Source of the DNA: Cyanothece sp. UBA12306
GTDB taxonomy: Bacteria; Cyanobacteriota; Cyanobacteriia; Cyanobacteriales; Microcystaceae
Assembly (NCBI GenBank): GCA_003448685.1
Contig: DLXW01000365.1
Span: 829 to 7,927 of the forward strand
Reading direction: 5' to 3'
DNA: 7,099 nt
Below the pieces are notes generated by a model. The model was given only the letters and a program-made list of their open reading frames with translations, ran no database searches and was not told where the DNA came from. Position 1 is the first letter of the stretch, and every line of letters starts with the position of its first letter. Shown piece after piece: positions 1-6,921 of this stretch. Both the position numbers and the translations under genes were made by a program.

Positions 1-1162
1 AGGCAACTAAATAGCCTCCTACACCCCAAGCTATCCAGTTTTTTCTCCACTCGAAGTTAAACCAATCTTTAGTTAGTGGAAAGAAAGACTTAATGGATAA
101 ATAAAGAACTAAAATGCCCAAAAAAGTCATAGATATATAACTTGACAAAACATAAAATGCTTTTTCTCTTAAACTAAAGTTATTGGGATCAAGTCTCATT
201 AATCCAAATATTAATCCAAACAATAGCGGCAAAATAGCTTGACCTACAAAGAAAAATCCAACAATTAAAACCTGCCAAATAGTTTCAAGATTCCAAGGTG
301 TTTCCCAGGGGATATTTTTATTTTTCAGCAAGATACTTTCTTCTTTTTTCAAGAATAATTGGATTAAAAGAAAAATAAGTATACCAAAACCAGTTATTCC
401 TAATATAAAAGGAATAATACCCACTAATGTCAGCTTAATAATAGAATTATAAGCTATTTCTTGTTGTTTATTTTGAAGTTCAATTAAATTAGCTTGACGC
501 TCTTGTATTTCATAAAGTTTTTTTAATGATTTGTAACGAAACCAGCCATCTAAATTATTATTTATATAGGCTTCTGCATTGGGTAAAACTTGTTGTTTTT
601 TATCCCATAAACCTATTAAAATTTTGGCAATTATTTGATTTTTATCTTCAAAATATTCTTGATTTTCTTGAGTTAATAAATTATTCCATACTTCAATAGC
701 TTTAGAGGTATTGTTTTGCTGCATTTCTAAAATACCTAACTTTATACTAAGTTGATTAATTGCTTGTTTCTGTTGTGTAATTTGTTCTTGTAATTGTTCT
801 TTGTTATTGTATAAAATTATTTGTATACTATTTTTTCTTGTAGAGTTTTCTGGATTTATAATACTTAATTTGTCAGCGTTTATTTCTAATTTTTTTAAAT
901 TATTTTTTGAGTTTTTAAGCGCTTCTTCGTACTGTTTATCAGCAATTCTATAAGTATCTTTGCCAATCAATAATTGTCTAGTTTCAGATAATTGTTCTAA
1001 TTCTTCCCAATCAAATTCTGAACCCTGAAGAATTAAATTTGTTTGATATAATTGTAAATTTTCTTGTACTTGAGGTTGATTAATACTATTAATTAAAGAC
1101 AATAATACAGGAATAAGGGCAATAATAGTTAAAGCTATTAGTAAGATTCTTTTTCCAAGCAT
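1..1162 (-). CDS. CPBP-family (CAAX protease-like) membrane protein, 3' end outside window
   Basis: This is the N-terminal 387 codons of an open frame that runs off the left edge without a stop. Residues 5-26 form a membrane anchor. A long polar, Gln/Asn/Lys-rich region follows (about 30-237), coiled-coil-like around 75-145, containing LYQTNL at 38-43 and a conserved-looking block around 194-220 (PNAEAYI, LDGWFR, LYEIQ). Membrane segments lie at about 240-271, 293-320 and 336-357, and another begins near 376. From memory, this layout and these motifs match cyanobacterial proteins of roughly 500 residues annotated as CPBP intramembrane glutamic proteases. The diagnostic EExxxR and His motifs would lie in the missing C-terminus, so protease activity is inferred, not seen. 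The ATG at 1162 is chosen because the hydrophobic anchor follows at once; it has no Shine-Dalgarno. A TACAAT at 1197-1202 on this strand could be a -10 box, but its -35 is poor. It lies 54 bases after the glycosyltransferase gene on the same strand. Confidence 0.68.
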   Translation of the reverse strand, partial: MLGKRILLIALTIIALIPVLLSLINSINQPQVQENLQLYQTNLILQGSEFDWEELEQLSETRQLLIGKDTYRIADKQYEEALKNSKNNLKKLEINADKLSIINPENSTRKNSIQIILYNNKEQLQEQITQQKQAINQLSIKLGILEMQQNNTSKAIEVWNNLLTQENQEYFEDKNQIIAKILIGLWDKKQQVLPNAEAYINNNLDGWFRYKSLKKLYEIQERQANLIELQNKQQEIAYNSIIKLTLVGIIPFILGITGFGILIFLLIQLFLKKEESILLKNKNIPWETPWNLETIWQVLIVGFFFVGQAILPLLFGLIFGLMRLDPNNFSLREKAFYVLSSYISMTFLGILVLYLSIKSFFPLTKDWFNFEWRKNWIAWGVGGYLVA

Positions 1163-1216
1163 AGTGGTTGATAATGGTTTGATTTTGCCTAATGATATTG
1201 TAGCGGATTTAGTCGA

Positions 1217-2809
1217 TTAATTAGCAAAAGTTTCGAGTAAGATAAACTCTTCCGCTTTGCCTAATATTTTACCCTCATATATACTAGGGTTAGATGATTT
1301 TAACTTTTGCCAAGTCTCAGTATCTAAAAGTAAATAAGATGGATTAGATGCTACGTTTTCTAAGGTTTCTCTACTTTCTGCAATAACTTGGCGATCGCTG
1401 TAAAAATCCAAGCTGGTACGACTATAAGCAAAAGATGTATAAACTACTGTACCAGGAGGAGTATTCTCCCTAATTAAGGTAGCAACAGGTTTGACAGGAA
1501 ATGATTCATTCAATTCCCAAATCCAAAATTTTGACAACACAAAAAATCCTAAACCCATATATAATCCTACCACTAGTATAGGAATAAATCTAAAATCTTT
1601 TTTGAATATATTCCAAGCTGACAAAAATAGAGTTATTCCTAGAATAATTCCTAAAATAAGAAATTGCCAATTTTTTTCTGTCAGCGTCAAATATATTCCT
1701 CCAACTAAAACAACCAAACTACCAATTAATAAACTAATTCCTATTAGTTTTGGATATGGTTTATTATTAGTATTCCATAGGGTGGCTAAATAACTCCCTA
1801 CTGCAAGGGAAAAGAAGGGATAAATTGGCAAAATATACCAAGGTAGTTTAGTTCCCATCATACTAATTATTAGCATAAAAATTATTAAACAAACCAAAAT
1901 CAGTTTAGCCCAAATTTGCTGATAGTTTTGGTAAGCTAATTTTAAACCTCCTGGTAAAAAAAGTAACCAAGGAAAGCTATATTTTATTAACTCTATAAAA
2001 TAGTACCAAATTGCTCCATTATTTCCTTCAACTGCGGTAGATAAACGATCAAAATTTTGTTGTTTAAAATGAACTTCTATAAACTCTTGACCGTATTGTA
2101 AAATCTGTATGTAGTACCAGGCAAAAACTGGAATAAAGCCAACTATTAAACCGATCCAAAGATTTATATTTCTTAAAAAAAACAGGGGTTTATTGAGCAA
2201 AATAAAAAAGACAATAATACCCCCTAATGCGATAGCTAAAATCCCTTTAGTAAAAGCGATTAATCCTAATCCAATTCCTACTCCTATTGCCCAAAAAGGT
2301 TGACGACGAGATTCTAATAAACATAAAATAGAGAATAGAAAAAAAGTATTAATTGCTCCATCTAACATTGCTAATCTTCCATGACGAACTATGGGTAATA
2401 ATGTCAAGTAAACTAAAGAACTTAAAATAGCAGAAATACGATAAGTAAAAATATTTCTTCCTATTAAATAGAGCAAAGGTACACCACAAGCAGTTAAAAA
2501 TGAACCAGGAAAACGAGTAGTTAATTCACTAATTCCTCCAATTTTATAACTAATATTAATTAACCAAATAACCAAAGGTGGTTTAAGTAAAAAAGGTTGA
2601 TTATGATAGGTGAGATATAACCAATTGCCACTTTTAAAAATATCTTTAGCAACAGTTCCATAATATCCTTCATCCCAATCTCTTAATGGTAAATTACCTA
2701 GTCCAATTAACCACAAAATCAAAGCAGAAAAAGCTAAAAATATAAGCCAAAATATATCATTTTTTTTGTCTTTTAACAGTTGTTTTAATTTAATCATTTT
2801 AGCAATCAT
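1217..2809 (-). CDS. ArnT-like glycosyltransferase, family 39 (PMT_2 type), integral membrane
   Basis: The 530-residue product has about twelve hydrophobic segments, starting at 19-38, and a soluble C-terminal tail of about 100 residues (430-530). The first extracytoplasmic loop carries RDWDEGYYG (43-51). Its D46-E47 pair is where GT39/ArnT enzymes have the catalytic or metal-binding acid. Other family signatures are KPPLVIW (76-82), GRLAMLD (144-150), FTKG (186-189) and KLPWYILPIYP (321-331). These enzymes move a sugar from a polyprenyl-phosphate carrier to lipid, protein or glycan on the outer side of the cytoplasmic membrane; donor and acceptor cannot be read from sequence. Length is normal for the family. 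The first ATG is at 2809 and a second in-frame ATG (residue 5) is at 2797; neither has a Shine-Dalgarno. The promoter-like site at 2821-2849 puts transcription start only about 5 bases before the first ATG, so the second start is a real alternative. A HIP1 site lies inside the gene at 1391. Confidence 0.88.
   Translation of the reverse strand: MIAKMIKLKQLLKDKKNDIFWLIFLAFSALILWLIGLGNLPLRDWDEGYYGTVAKDIFKSGNWLYLTYHNQPFLLKPPLVIWLINISYKIGGISELTTRFPGSFLTACGVPLLYLIGRNIFTYRISAILSSLVYLTLLPIVRHGRLAMLDGAINTFFLFSILCLLESRRQPFWAIGVGIGLGLIAFTKGILAIALGGIIVFFILLNKPLFFLRNINLWIGLIVGFIPVFAWYYIQILQYGQEFIEVHFKQQNFDRLSTAVEGNNGAIWYYFIELIKYSFPWLLFLPGGLKLAYQNYQQIWAKLILVCLIIFMLIISMMGTKLPWYILPIYPFFSLAVGSYLATLWNTNNKPYPKLIGISLLIGSLVVLVGGIYLTLTEKNWQFLILGIILGITLFLSAWNIFKKDFRFIPILVVGLYMGLGFFVLSKFWIWELNESFPVKPVATLIRENTPPGTVVYTSFAYSRTSLDFYSDRQVIAESRETLENVASNPSYLLLDTETWQKLKSSNPSIYEGKILGKAEEFILLETFAN
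1391..1398. repeat. HIP1 palindrome GCGATCGC
   Basis: An exact copy of the octamer that is highly over-represented in many cyanobacterial genomes, here inside the GT39 gene. It supports the cyanobacterial assignment and has no known local function. Confidence 0.8.
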
Positions 2810-2820
2810 AAAACTTTGAT

Positions 2821-2849
2821 TTTATATTTAGTGGCTATAAATTTATCAA
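2821..2849 (-). promoter_or_regulatory. Candidate sigma70-type promoter for the GT39 gene
   Basis: Read on the minus strand, TTGATA (2849-2844, five of six consensus bases) is followed by a 17-base spacer and TATAAA (2826-2821, five of six). Transcription would start near 2815, about 5 bases before the ATG at 2809 and 17 before the one at 2797. The fit to the bacterial consensus is good. In DNA this AT-rich, chance matches are common, so it remains a prediction. Confidence 0.5.
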
Positions 2850-2911
2850 GGTAACAGTTGAGATTTTAAACAAAACAATAAAAATTCATCAATTGCTATT
2901 TACTTTATACT

Positions 2912-4480
2912 TTACTCATTATAATTATTTTTATTGATAGAATAAAGATAATATTTTTCATTGTATATAAATGCCTTGTCAAATTTAGCAATCAACTTAA
3001 TATTAAAGTCTGTTTTTCCTTCTTTTAATTGACGATTTAAAATCAAGAGAACATTTTTTGTTGTTTTGTTACTGTTAATTAATTGATCAATTTGTAGTAA
3101 AATTGCGTAATCATTAACTATTTTTCTTTGTTGATTAAATAAAACATAACTGCCCAAATCTTGAGTTTCTGGATAGTAAATTTTTTGATTAAGATAACCA
3201 CTAATAGGAGAGATAGTAAAATCTTCACTACCTACAATTATTCCTGAAGCTAAGTTATTATCTTTAATAAAATTAGCAGTGTCACGACTAGCAGAATAAG
3301 GAGTTAATAAATCCCGACTAAATGCTACCATACCAGCAATTAGTTGAAGAAATAAAATCATCATTAAAAAATTTGTTTGATTAAGCCTAACAAATTTTAG
3401 CCATTTTACCCAAATTTTAGGTATTTTCTGGGGTAAACAAGCAATTTTCTCGATAATTAGTTGGGAATTAGGATAGTAACTTTCTATCCAAAAAGAAGCG
3501 ATTAAAATAATGTATAAATGGCCGTAGTGTCTTTGGGAACCTAAAAACTTGAGATAGGTAAATGCTAAAAATTGAAAACTAGCGATCAAATAAAAAAATA
3601 AGGCTATAGGTTTTTTGATTAGAAGTGTTGATACAAAACCTAATAAACCCAGAGATAAAATAGCAAAAAATTGCAAATCTAAAGGTTTGTTATCACTAGG
3701 AATTAAGACTAAAATATAACTTCTCCATACTCTTGTTAGAGATTGGTTTAATCGATTCCAATCAAACTCTAAAAACCATTGACTTGCTCCCCCTTGTAAA
3801 GTACTATCTGACGGAGGAATTAACATCAAAATAGCTAAAGATATTCCTAGACCGAAAATAACCCAAGCAATAATAATATCTTTTTGATTAGATTTTACTG
3901 TTAATTGTAAAGAGTTTTGAGTAAAGTATTCAACAAGTAATGTAAGTCCTAAAGCCATAGATATCATTAAGCAATAGGCATTAGTATTAGCCATAAATGC
4001 TAAAATTATTGAAAGGAGTATGTAACTTTTATAGCGAGTATTAAAGCAAGTACAGAAAAGAAAAACTGCTAAAGTTCCAAGAGAATAATTACGGCTAATA
4101 ACCGTATATTCATAGAGGGGTAAATACCCTAAGGAGAATAATAACTTTTGTTGTTTAGTAAAAGGCGAATATAAAATAAATATTACAAGAGATCCAGTAG
4201 CAATAAACCAATGAAAAATTTGCATTGCTAAAGGATTATGAGTAAAATTATTCAGTGCCAATAGAAATAGATACCAAAGAATAGGATGACCTTCATAGTT
4301 AATATTATACAGAAAATTTTGCCAAGAAATACTATCTCTAGCAATTAACCATCCATTAACTTCATCACGCCACATAGCATGATTAAGAATAGCCACTAGG
4401 GTGATAATAGCAACGCCAGTAATTAATAATGTATTAAAGTGACGATGAATGATAAAATTAAACTTTTTGATAATTCTCAT
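2912..4480 (-). CDS. Multi-pass membrane protein, GT-C glycosyltransferase-like, specificity unknown
   Basis: The 522-residue product has about eleven hydrophobic segments between residues 15 and 388, and a soluble C-terminal domain of about 130 residues. After the first helix comes MWRDEVNGW (36-44), an acidic pair placed like the D-E of GT39/GT-C enzymes. EGHPILWY (63-70) follows at the position where the neighbouring ArnT-like protein has KPPLVIW. SRNYSLG (129-135) and RHYGH (317-321) are further polar motifs of catalytic type near membrane ends. I infer a GT-C-fold transferase or close relative using a lipid-linked sugar outside the membrane; I do not recognise a named family and it may be annotated only as a hypothetical protein. 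Start: the ATG at 4480 precedes a positively charged N-terminus (RIIKK) and helix one; the AGG touching the ATG is too close to be a good Shine-Dalgarno. It lies 102 bases before the GT39 gene and is transcribed away from the phosphatase gene. Confidence 0.75.
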   Translation of the reverse strand: MRIIKKFNFIIHRHFNTLLITGVAIITLVAILNHAMWRDEVNGWLIARDSISWQNFLYNINYEGHPILWYLFLLALNNFTHNPLAMQIFHWFIATGSLVIFILYSPFTKQQKLLFSLGYLPLYEYTVISRNYSLGTLAVFLFCTCFNTRYKSYILLSIILAFMANTNAYCLMISMALGLTLLVEYFTQNSLQLTVKSNQKDIIIAWVIFGLGISLAILMLIPPSDSTLQGGASQWFLEFDWNRLNQSLTRVWRSYILVLIPSDNKPLDLQFFAILSLGLLGFVSTLLIKKPIALFFYLIASFQFLAFTYLKFLGSQRHYGHLYIILIASFWIESYYPNSQLIIEKIACLPQKIPKIWVKWLKFVRLNQTNFLMMILFLQLIAGMVAFSRDLLTPYSASRDTANFIKDNNLASGIIVGSEDFTISPISGYLNQKIYYPETQDLGSYVLFNQQRKIVNDYAILLQIDQLINSNKTTKNVLLILNRQLKEGKTDFNIKLIAKFDKAFIYNEKYYLYSINKNNYNE

Positions 4481-4511
4481 CCTAAAAATAGTAAAATTTA
4501 AGTTGAATCAG

Positions 4512-4541
4512 TACCAGTAACCTGTAATCTAGAAACTGGTA
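4512..4541. promoter_or_regulatory. Inverted repeat in the divergent intergenic region
   Basis: TACCAGT (4512-4518) and its exact complement ACTGGTA (4535-4541) flank 16 bases. One more matching G-T/A-C step follows outside if a single-base bulge is allowed. The two copies of GTAAC at 4517 and 4539 start 22 bases apart, about two helical turns. The region separates the minus-strand membrane gene from the plus-strand phosphatase gene, so this could be an operator serving either side or a leader hairpin. A weak TTGAAT (4503-4508) with TGTAAT (4523-4528) is 14 bases apart, too close for a standard promoter. Confidence 0.3.
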
Positions 4542-4550
4542 ACTTATAAC

Positions 4551-4556
4551 AGAGGA
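4551..4556 (+). promoter_or_regulatory. Ribosome binding site supporting the GTG start of the phosphatase
   Basis: AGAGGA lies 10 bases before GTG at 4567. No ATG exists in frame upstream before the TAA at 4540-4542, and the first in-frame ATG inside the gene is codon 53, after the catalytic RHG motif. The Shine-Dalgarno and the need to keep RHG together fix the GTG as start. Confidence 0.6.
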
Positions 4557-4566
4557 TAAAAAAATA

Positions 4567-5913
4567 GTGGCTACTCGCGTTATTATAGTGCGTCATGGGC
4601 AAAGCAACTATAATGCCCAAAAACTTATACAAGGCCGCAACGATGAATCAATTTTGACGGAAAAAGGCCGCCAGGATGCCCAAATTGTCGGGAATAGCCT
4701 GAGTGTACTCCCCATTGATGTTATGTATTGTAGCCCGTTGCAAAGGGCTAAAACCACTGCTGAGATTATCCATAGTTGTTTCACTTCACCCCCAAATTTA
4801 TACCCCACCAATCAACTGATGGAAGTTGATCTTCCTTTGTGGGAGAAGCAGTCTAAAAAAGACGTTTCTCAAAAGTTTGCTACCGACTATCGTTGTTGGA
4901 AAGAAAAACCCCATGAATTTAAAATGGTAATCTCTACCAACGAAGGACAAAAAGAACACTTTCCTGTCCTTTCTTTGTATCAACAAGCACAAGAATTTTG
5001 GCAAGAAATTTTACCAAAACATCAAGGACAAACGATTTTAATTGTCGCCCATAATGGGATTAATCGCTGTCTACTGATGACAGCAATTGGTATGAATCCT
5101 GATCTTTACCACTCTATTCAACAATCCAATTGTTGTATTAATATCTTGAATTTTACTGGTAATTGGGGTGAACCAGTACAACTCGAATCTTTGAATCAAA
5201 CCTCCCATTTAGGTATCCCTATTCCTCCTCCTCGTTCCGATAATAATCATTTGCGATTATTATTAATACGCCATGGAGAAACTCAATGGAATAAAGAGTC
5301 AAGATTTCAAGGAATCAGAGATATTCCCCTCAATGAAAATGGCAAAAAACAGGGGCAAAAAGCAGCAGATTTTCTGCAAAAAGTTCCCCTAGATTTTGGC
5401 ATCAGCAGTCCCATGCTACGTCCCAAAGAAACCGCAGAAATTATTCTTCAGTATCATGGGGATATTAAATTAGATTTACAACCCCAACTGCAAGAAATTT
5501 GTCATGGACTGTGGGAAGGTAAGTTAGAATCAGAAATTGAAGCAGAATTTCCAGGGTTATTAACCCAGTGGAAAGAGTCCCCAGAAACTGTACAAATGCC
5601 AGAAGGAGAAAATTTACAACAGGTTTGGGATAGGGCGATCGCTTGTTGGAATCAATTGGTAGAAAAGTACGGTAATTCTAAGGATTATCAAACAGGTATT
5701 GTAGTTGCCCACGATGCCATTAATAAAGTTATTTTATGTTATCTCTTAGGGTTAAAACCAGCTAATTTCTGGAATATTAAACAAGGAAATGGAGGAGTAA
5801 GTGTGATTGACTATCCCCAAGGAATAGAGGGCAAACCAGTGTTACAAGCCATTAATTTAACCAGTCATTTAGGGTCTGGGGTATTAGATCAAACAGCAGC
5901 TGGAGCATTATGA
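4567..5913 (+). CDS. Tandem two-domain histidine phosphatase (phosphoglycerate mutase-like)
   Basis: The 448-residue product is cytosolic and carries two histidine phosphatase domains. Domain 1 (about 1-216) has VRHGQSNYN (8-16; phospho-accepting H10), SPLQRAKTTAE (56-66; R60), an acidic E86 in LMEVDLPLWE and AHNG (161-164; H162). Domain 2 (about 227-436) has IRHGETQWN (234-242; H236), SPMLRPKETAE (281-291; R285), E310 before GLWEG (314-318) and AHD (381-383; H382). Each domain ends in TSHLG (212-216, 432-436), showing an internal duplication. Both active sites look complete. The family removes phosphate through a phosphohistidine. Plant 2-carboxyarabinitol-1-phosphate phosphatases, which clear a Rubisco inhibitor, share the tandem layout as I recall it, and metal-independent phosphoserine phosphatases are a second possibility; a true mutase is less likely. 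It starts at GTG (4567), is divergent from the membrane gene, and is followed by an intrinsic terminator. A HIP1 site lies at 5635. Confidence 0.9.
   Translation: MATRVIIVRHGQSNYNAQKLIQGRNDESILTEKGRQDAQIVGNSLSVLPIDVMYCSPLQRAKTTAEIIHSCFTSPPNLYPTNQLMEVDLPLWEKQSKKDVSQKFATDYRCWKEKPHEFKMVISTNEGQKEHFPVLSLYQQAQEFWQEILPKHQGQTILIVAHNGINRCLLMTAIGMNPDLYHSIQQSNCCINILNFTGNWGEPVQLESLNQTSHLGIPIPPPRSDNNHLRLLLIRHGETQWNKESRFQGIRDIPLNENGKKQGQKAADFLQKVPLDFGISSPMLRPKETAEIILQYHGDIKLDLQPQLQEICHGLWEGKLESEIEAEFPGLLTQWKESPETVQMPEGENLQQVWDRAIACWNQLVEKYGNSKDYQTGIVVAHDAINKVILCYLLGLKPANFWNIKQGNGGVSVIDYPQGIEGKPVLQAINLTSHLGSGVLDQTAAGAL
5635..5642. repeat. HIP1 palindrome GCGATCGC
   Basis: A second exact HIP1 octamer, inside domain 2 of the histidine phosphatase gene. 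Two exact copies in about 7 kb of AT-rich DNA is well above what base composition would give. Confidence 0.8.
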
Positions 5914-5948
5914 GATAGATCAGCTTTAACTGATGCTTTAATTAAACT

Positions 5949-5979
5949 ATTGCCACTAAATTAATGTGGCGATTTTTTT
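5949..5979 (+). terminator. Intrinsic terminator after the histidine phosphatase gene
   Basis: ATTGCCAC (5949-5956) pairs with GTGGCGAT (5966-5973) in an 8-bp stem with one G-U pair and a 9-base loop. It runs straight into seven T residues (5973-5979). It sits 35 bases after the phosphatase stop. A smaller stem, ATCAG/CTGAT (5919-5923 with 5930-5934), lies just before it and has no T run of its own. This separates the phosphatase transcript from the methyltransferase. Confidence 0.75.
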
Positions 5980-5984
5980 ATAAT
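5979..5984 (+). promoter_or_regulatory. Possible -10 box for the methyltransferase gene
   Basis: A perfect TATAAT directly follows the terminator T run and would start RNA near 5991, about 75 bases before the preferred ATG at 6066. The best -35-like match, TTGCCA at 5950-5955, is 23 bases away, which is too far, so support is the -10 alone. Confidence 0.25.
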
Positions 5985-6065
5985 CTACTTTCATTAATGG
6001 AGTTTAAAACAACTCAAAAAAACAAAAAAAATATAGCATTTTTTATTAAAACTAATCCAGAAAAA

Positions 6066-6902
6066 ATGACTCAATTATTTAACCAAGAATTAACCGAAGA
6101 GCTTTATAAAAAACAGGTAACTGATTTTTTTGATCAACGCCAAAACAACTACGATACTCGCTATAGTATTGAGCGAGGAATCAGATTAGTTGAATTAACT
6201 CCAATAGAAAAAGGACAAAAAATTTTAGATATTGCTACAGGAACTGGAATTGCAGCTATTGAAGCCAGCAAAAAATTGAATAAAACCGGACAAATTCTTG
6301 CTGTAGACTTTTCGTCAGGAATGTTGAAAACAGCAATAAAAAAGATTAAACAAGAACAATTAAACAACATTGAACTAATGCAAGCAGATGTGGATTATTT
6401 GTCCTTGACTGACAATAGTTTTGATGTAATTTTATGTTCTTCAGCTCTACCCTGGTTTACCAATATTTCTGCTAATTTACGCCAGTGGTATTCTTGGCTA
6501 AAAGTAGGGGGTATTGTTGCGTTTTCTTGTTATTCAGAAAATGCCTTTTTAACTCCAATTATCGTTAGATTATGTGCTACTATGTATGGTATAGATCTTC
6601 CCAATTGGAATCAGCCATTAGGAACCCCCGAAAAATGCTATCAAATATTAGAAAAAGCTAAATTTCGAGAAATTAAAATTACCACCGAACAATTAGGAGC
6701 CTATATTAGCCTAGAGGAAGCCAAAAATTGGTGGCAAGGTAACCCAACTTGGATTAATCCCAAAGGAAATCCTCTACAATTGTTATCGGACAAACAACTC
6801 CAAACCTTAAAAAGAGCATATGATCAAGAAATTGAAACCTTAGCCACCCTCAAAGGTGTTTGGCAAGACATTACCACCTTTTTTGTGATTGCCCGTAAAT
6901 GA
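6066..6902 (+). CDS. Class I SAM-dependent methyltransferase
   Basis: From the ATG at 6066 the product has 278 residues. The Rossmann-type methyltransferase core is clear: motif [13 protein letters not shown] (53-64) for S-adenosylmethionine, VDFSSGML (80-87) after strand two, QADVDYL (106-112), [13 protein letters not shown] (119-131) as motif IV region, and WLKVGG (144-149) as post-motif. The C-terminal third (about 160-278) contains LGTPEKC, many Trp residues and FFVIARK at the end, and probably holds the substrate site. It resembles UbiE/menG-like and other small-molecule methyltransferases in the core only; the substrate is unknown. The frame stays open back to an ATG at 5964, but that codon lies in the terminator hairpin loop, and the extra 34 residues are Lys/Asn-rich and unlike a folded domain. 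An ATG at 5997 is a third choice. No start has a good Shine-Dalgarno. It is 19 bases before leuD, so the two are probably co-transcribed. Confidence 0.87.
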   Translation: MTQLFNQELTEELYKKQVTDFFDQRQNNYDTRYSIERGIRLVELTPIEKGQKILDIATGTGIAAIEASKKLNKTGQILAVDFSSGMLKTAIKKIKQEQLNNIELMQADVDYLSLTDNSFDVILCSSALPWFTNISANLRQWYSWLKVGGIVAFSCYSENAFLTPIIVRLCATMYGIDLPNWNQPLGTPEKCYQILEKAKFREIKITTEQLGAYISLEEAKNWWQGNPTWINPKGNPLQLLSDKQLQTLKRAYDQEIETLATLKGVWQDITTFFVIARK

Positions 6903-6909
6903 ACCCCAT

Positions 6910-6914
6910 AGGAG
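6910..6914 (+). promoter_or_regulatory. Ribosome binding site of leuD
   Basis: AGGAG lies 7 bases before the ATG at 6922, ideal spacing. The ATG at 6918, four bases earlier, is in another frame that soon stops, so this site and the LeuD protein match decide for 6922. Confidence 0.7.
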
Positions 6915-6921
6915 TCAATGG

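Noticed and set aside
1..1162. Phage defence (Abi) role for the CPBP-like gene
   Set aside because: Older names link CPBP proteins to abortive infection, but the neighbours are metabolic and glycan genes and there is no toxin, nuclease or mobile-element sign here.
1491..1793. 100-residue open frame on the plus strand opposite the GT39 gene
   Set aside because: It is antisense to a well-supported gene, has no domain or ribosome site, and its composition is what the complement of a membrane-protein gene gives.
4608..5004. Two short minus-strand frames (4608-4811 and 4798-5004) opposite the phosphatase
   Set aside because: They overlap conserved catalytic-domain coding sequence and show no protein-like features of their own.
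5919..5934. Small ATCAG/CTGAT hairpin after the phosphatase stop
   Set aside because: Five base pairs with no T run is too weak to call a terminator; the stronger one at 5949-5979 does the job.
5950..5984. TTGCCA and TATAAT as a full promoter
   Set aside because: The spacer is 23 bases, well beyond the usual 16-18; only the -10 was kept, at low confidence.
6161..6370. 69-residue minus-strand frame opposite the methyltransferase
   Set aside because: It is the antisense of motif I and neighbouring conserved sequence; no start signal.
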